Positions 41,040 to 43,297 of a stretch of 43,297 nt of DNA are shown in pieces. This DNA comes from Burkholderiales bacterium RIFCSPLOWO2_02_FULL_57_36 (GTDB lineage: Bacteria > Pseudomonadota > Gammaproteobacteria > Burkholderiales > Burkholderiaceae_D). The DNA is taken from the NCBI GenBank assembly GCA_001770855.1, contig MESE01000128.1, positions 1 to 43,297 on the forward strand. The letters run 5' to 3'. The notes under the pieces were generated by a model. It was not told the origin of the DNA and made no database searches. It was given only the letters and a program-made list of their open reading frames with translations. Numbering within the stretch: position 1 is the stretch's first letter; each line of letters starts with the position of its first letter. The position numbers and the translations under genes are program-made.

Positions 41040-41966
41040 CTAGCGCGTCAGGCTCAACTCGCCCGGTGCGCCCGTCAGGGTCCGGTTGGGACGGCAGGTC
41101 ACGATCATGATGGCCAGCGTCAGCACATACGGTGCCGCGTTAAACAGGTAATAGCCGGAACTGACGCCGAGCGATTGCAGCGCGGGGCCAAGCGCTCCGG
41201 CGGCGCCGAAGATCAACGCGGCGACCAGGCAGCGCATCGGCTGCCAGCGGGCAAAGATCACCAGCGCTACCGCCATCAATCCTTGTCCGCTCGACAGACC
41301 TTCGTTCCAGCTGCCCGGGTAATACAAGGAAAGGTAGGCGCCGCCCACGGCCGCCAGGAAACCGCCCGCTGCAGTAGCCATGACGCGAATCAGGGTCAGC
41401 GGATAGCCGAGCGCGCGCGCGGTTTCGGCATGGTCGCCGACCAGACGCAATGCCAGTCCCCAGCGCGTGCTCGCCAGGCCCCAATGCATTGCGGCCGCGA
41501 GGGCAATCCCGATCAGGAACAGTCCGTTGATCTGCAATGCATTGCGCAGTTGCGGGCTGTCGCTCCAGTTGCCCAGCGCCAGCCCCGGCAGCATCGGCGC
41601 CTGCGGCTGGATGAATGGTTTGCCCAGAAAAAATGCCAGCCCAAGCCCGAACAGCATCAGCGCAATGCCGAATGCGATGTCGTTCACGCGCGGCAGCGAA
41701 CAGACCAGTCCATGCAATGCGCCCAGCGCCAGCCCGGACATCCCCGCACCGAGCACGCCGAGCCATGCCGAGCCGGTCAGCAGCGAGGTCGCATAGCCGG
41801 TCATCGCACCGCATACCAGGATGCCTTCCAGGCCAAGATTGACGCGGCCGGCTTTCTCAGTCAGGCATTCCCCAAGACTGACGAACAGGAAAGGCGTGCC
41901 AACCCGGATTGCGCCGGCGACCAATGCCAGCAGCAGGGCGGCAATATCGAATTCAGCCATGTGCAA
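41040..41966 (-). CDS. ABC transporter permease (nucleoside/ureide type), second
   Basis: A 308-residue inner-membrane protein with about eight to nine hydrophobic segments and the BPD_transp_2 (CUT2/BMP permease) signature ESLGECLTEKAGRVNLGLEGILVCGAMTGY-like region at the N-terminus, where GRVNLGLEG is the family hallmark. It overlaps the upstream permease gene by 14 bases, so the two form a heterodimeric channel. Its ATPase is encoded beyond the inserted cargo at 33138. Confidence 0.88.
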   Translation of the reverse strand: MHMAEFDIAALLLALVAGAIRVGTPFLFVSLGECLTEKAGRVNLGLEGILVCGAMTGYATSLLTGSAWLGVLGAGMSGLALGALHGLVCSLPRVNDIAFGIALMLFGLGLAFFLGKPFIQPQAPMLPGLALGNWSDSPQLRNALQINGLFLIGIALAAAMHWGLASTRWGLALRLVGDHAETARALGYPLTLIRVMATAAGGFLAAVGGAYLSLYYPGSWNEGLSSGQGLMAVALVIFARWQPMRCLVAALIFGAAGALGPALQSLGVSSGYYLFNAAPYVLTLAIMIVTCRPNRTLTGAPGELSLTR

Positions 41967-43056
41967 CTCCGGTACGCAATGTGTCGAGCCGCAGACGCCA
42001 TGCGCTCAGGCGCCCGCTGAATGCTTCCCACGCCAGCAAGTTGATGAACAGCAGCCCCTGCAGCACCAGCGTGGTGGCATCGGGCAGGTCGAGGCGCCGC
42101 TGCAGCAGGCTGCCGCTGGACTCGATGCCGCCGATGAACAACGCGCATACAACGATCGCAAGCGGATTGTGGCGCGCGGCAAAGGCGACCAGGATGCCGC
42201 TGTAGCCGTAGCCGGCCAGCAGTGCGGTGTTTGCGCTGCCATGGACTGCGGCGATTTCCAGCATGCCGGCCAACCCGGCGGCGGCGCCGCCCAACAGGCA
42301 GGCGACGAAGACGATCCGGCTCACCGGCAGGCCGACCAGCCGCGCCGCGCGTACATTGCCGCCGACCACCGACATCGAAAAGCCGAACACGCTATGCCGC
42401 ACCAGTACATGCGCCGCGACGCAGGCCAGCACGCCCCAGAACAATCCCCAATGCACATCGATGCCCGGCATCGTACCGATCAGGTACTGGTCGCTCAATG
42501 CAGGCGTTGACGGTTTGTTCAGGCTTGCCGGATCGCGCAGCGGGCCTTCGACCAGATGCCGGAAGATCGCCAGCGCGATATAGGCAAGCAGCAGGCTGCC
42601 GATGGTTTCATTGATGCCGCGCGTCTGGCGCAGCCAGCCGGCGAACATGATCCAGACGCCGCCCGCCAACATCCCGGCGGCCGCCATCAGCACCAGCATC
42701 GGCATGCCGGGCATCGCCGCAGGCAGCATCAGCGGCGTTACTGCGGCCGCCAATCCGCCCAGCGCGAGCGCGCCTTCACCGCCGATCACGATCAATCCGG
42801 CGCGCGCCGGCAATGCGACGCACAGCGCGGTCAGCATCAGCGGCGCCGCCCGCTGCAGCGTGTTTTCCCAAGCAAAAGCCGAACCGAAGGCGCCGACGAA
42901 AATCAGCTTGCATGCTTCCAGCGCAGGCTGCCCCTGCACCAGCAGGAACAGCACGAACATCAGCAAGGCGCCGCCCAGCGCGCACAAGGTGGGCAGCGCG
43001 GGCAACGCCTTCGAGAGCAAACGATTGAAGCCGGGTTGCATATTTTTTCCGTTCAA
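41953..43056 (-). CDS. ABC transporter permease (nucleoside/ureide type), first
   Basis: A 367-residue inner-membrane protein with about nine or ten hydrophobic segments. Family marks are FGSAFAWENTLQRAAPLMLTAL, PARAGLIVIGGEGALALGG and NETIGSLLLAYIAL in BPD_transp_2 permeases of nucleoside and BMP-type importers. ATG at 43056; another ATG at codon 6 (43041) is possible. It is the first operon gene in the window; a periplasmic binding protein would be expected upstream, beyond the right edge or elsewhere. Confidence 0.88.
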   Translation of the reverse strand: MNGKNMQPGFNRLLSKALPALPTLCALGGALLMFVLFLLVQGQPALEACKLIFVGAFGSAFAWENTLQRAAPLMLTALCVALPARAGLIVIGGEGALALGGLAAAVTPLMLPAAMPGMPMLVLMAAAGMLAGGVWIMFAGWLRQTRGINETIGSLLLAYIALAIFRHLVEGPLRDPASLNKPSTPALSDQYLIGTMPGIDVHWGLFWGVLACVAAHVLVRHSVFGFSMSVVGGNVRAARLVGLPVSRIVFVACLLGGAAAGLAGMLEIAAVHGSANTALLAGYGYSGILVAFAARHNPLAIVVCALFIGGIESSGSLLQRRLDLPDATTLVLQGLLFINLLAWEAFSGRLSAWRLRLDTLRTGVAHG

Positions 43057-43114
43057 GCTACTGAGAATTTAGTAGGCGCTTGACGCGCATTACCCCCATC
43101 CCAGCCGAGGCGAC

Positions 43115-43162
43115 CGCGCTTGCAAGCGCGATCCGTTCCGCAAGCGGATCGCATGCGATCCG
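43115..43162. repeat. Palindrome cluster upstream of the transport operon
   Basis: Two perfect palindromes lie close together: CGCGCTTGCAAGCGCG (43115-43130) and CGGATCGCATGCGATCCG (43145-43162). They are 59-106 bp upstream of the first permease start. They could be a dispersed repeat or an operator. The rest of 43057-43297 holds no gene; purine/pyrimidine runs at 43175-43215 resemble the hairpin repeats at 26986. Confidence 0.45.
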
Positions 43163-43297
43163 AATTCCTTGCTCCACCCTCCCTGAAAGGGGGAAGGGGC
43201 TAAGTTCCCTCCCCATGTAAGCTGAGGATTACCCACAAATTACGAATCATGATTTCATTCATTTTTTCGAAAGATAAGATACATCTGCGAGATTTCG

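Noticed and set aside
40848..42020. 390-codon plus-strand frame over biuH and a permease
   Set aside because: Low-complexity Q/R/A-rich translation opposite two well-supported genes.

Overview
The window reads as a chromosomal segment of a high-GC Gram-negative bacterium, most likely a betaproteobacterium of the Oxalobacteraceae type (Herbaspirillum, Noviherbaspirillum, Collimonas and relatives). This is inferred from protein style (three-domain DsbD, TrhP, AbrB-type PrlF with YhaV, a BiuH-like amidohydrolase) and from dispersed GC-rich repeats. No rRNA, tRNA or CRISPR array was seen. Family calls rest on motifs and memory of the families; no search was run.

Layout. 1-522: gene-poor, with a possible IS200/IS605 right end. 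523-4009: three-gene periplasmic thiol redox operon (TlpA-like, DsbD, DsbG-like). 4070-5644: tRNA hydroxylase TrhP behind a perfect FNR box. 5980-20156: an ester-hydrolysis region with a LuxR-type large ATP-binding regulator, a tannase/feruloyl esterase, two tandem duplicated GISSG-type secreted hydrolases and two type-B carboxylesterases. The two carboxylesterases share a 61-bp promoter block. A membrane diguanylate cyclase, an orphan GspJ-like pseudopilin and a membrane protein lie among them. 20311-26810: a chemoreceptor with a C-terminal Cache-like domain, an AraC regulator, a short lipase-chaperone-like protein, a LysR regulator divergent from an NTF2-like protein, and a DUF2236 oxygenase-like protein.

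26809-32072 is a mosaic accessory island bracketed by an inverted ~50-bp repeat. It holds Tn3, IS4 and tyrosine-recombinase remnants, a prlF-yhaV toxin-antitoxin pair with a perfect palindromic operator, and an H-NOX sensor translationally overlapping a PAS-GGDEF-EAL protein.

32071-43056 is a minus-strand operon for uptake and hydrolysis of a biuret-like compound: two permeases, BiuH, a double ABC ATPase and a BiuH-AtzH/HpxZ-like fusion. It is split by about 5.2 kb of cargo (34.87-40.13 kb) flanked by a diverged direct repeat that left a gutted second biuH and a truncated ABC gene. The cargo carries an ECF sigma factor with an RskA-type anti-sigma factor. Divergently, it carries two paralogous small secreted four-cysteine proteins and a large secreted protein with a degenerate zincin-like region and a ComEC-like metallo-beta-lactamase domain. 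Both divergent directions carry the same candidate ECF promoter, TGCATCC-N16-CGTA. This makes a self-contained sigma/anti-sigma/secreted-protein unit and is the best candidate here for an undescribed system.
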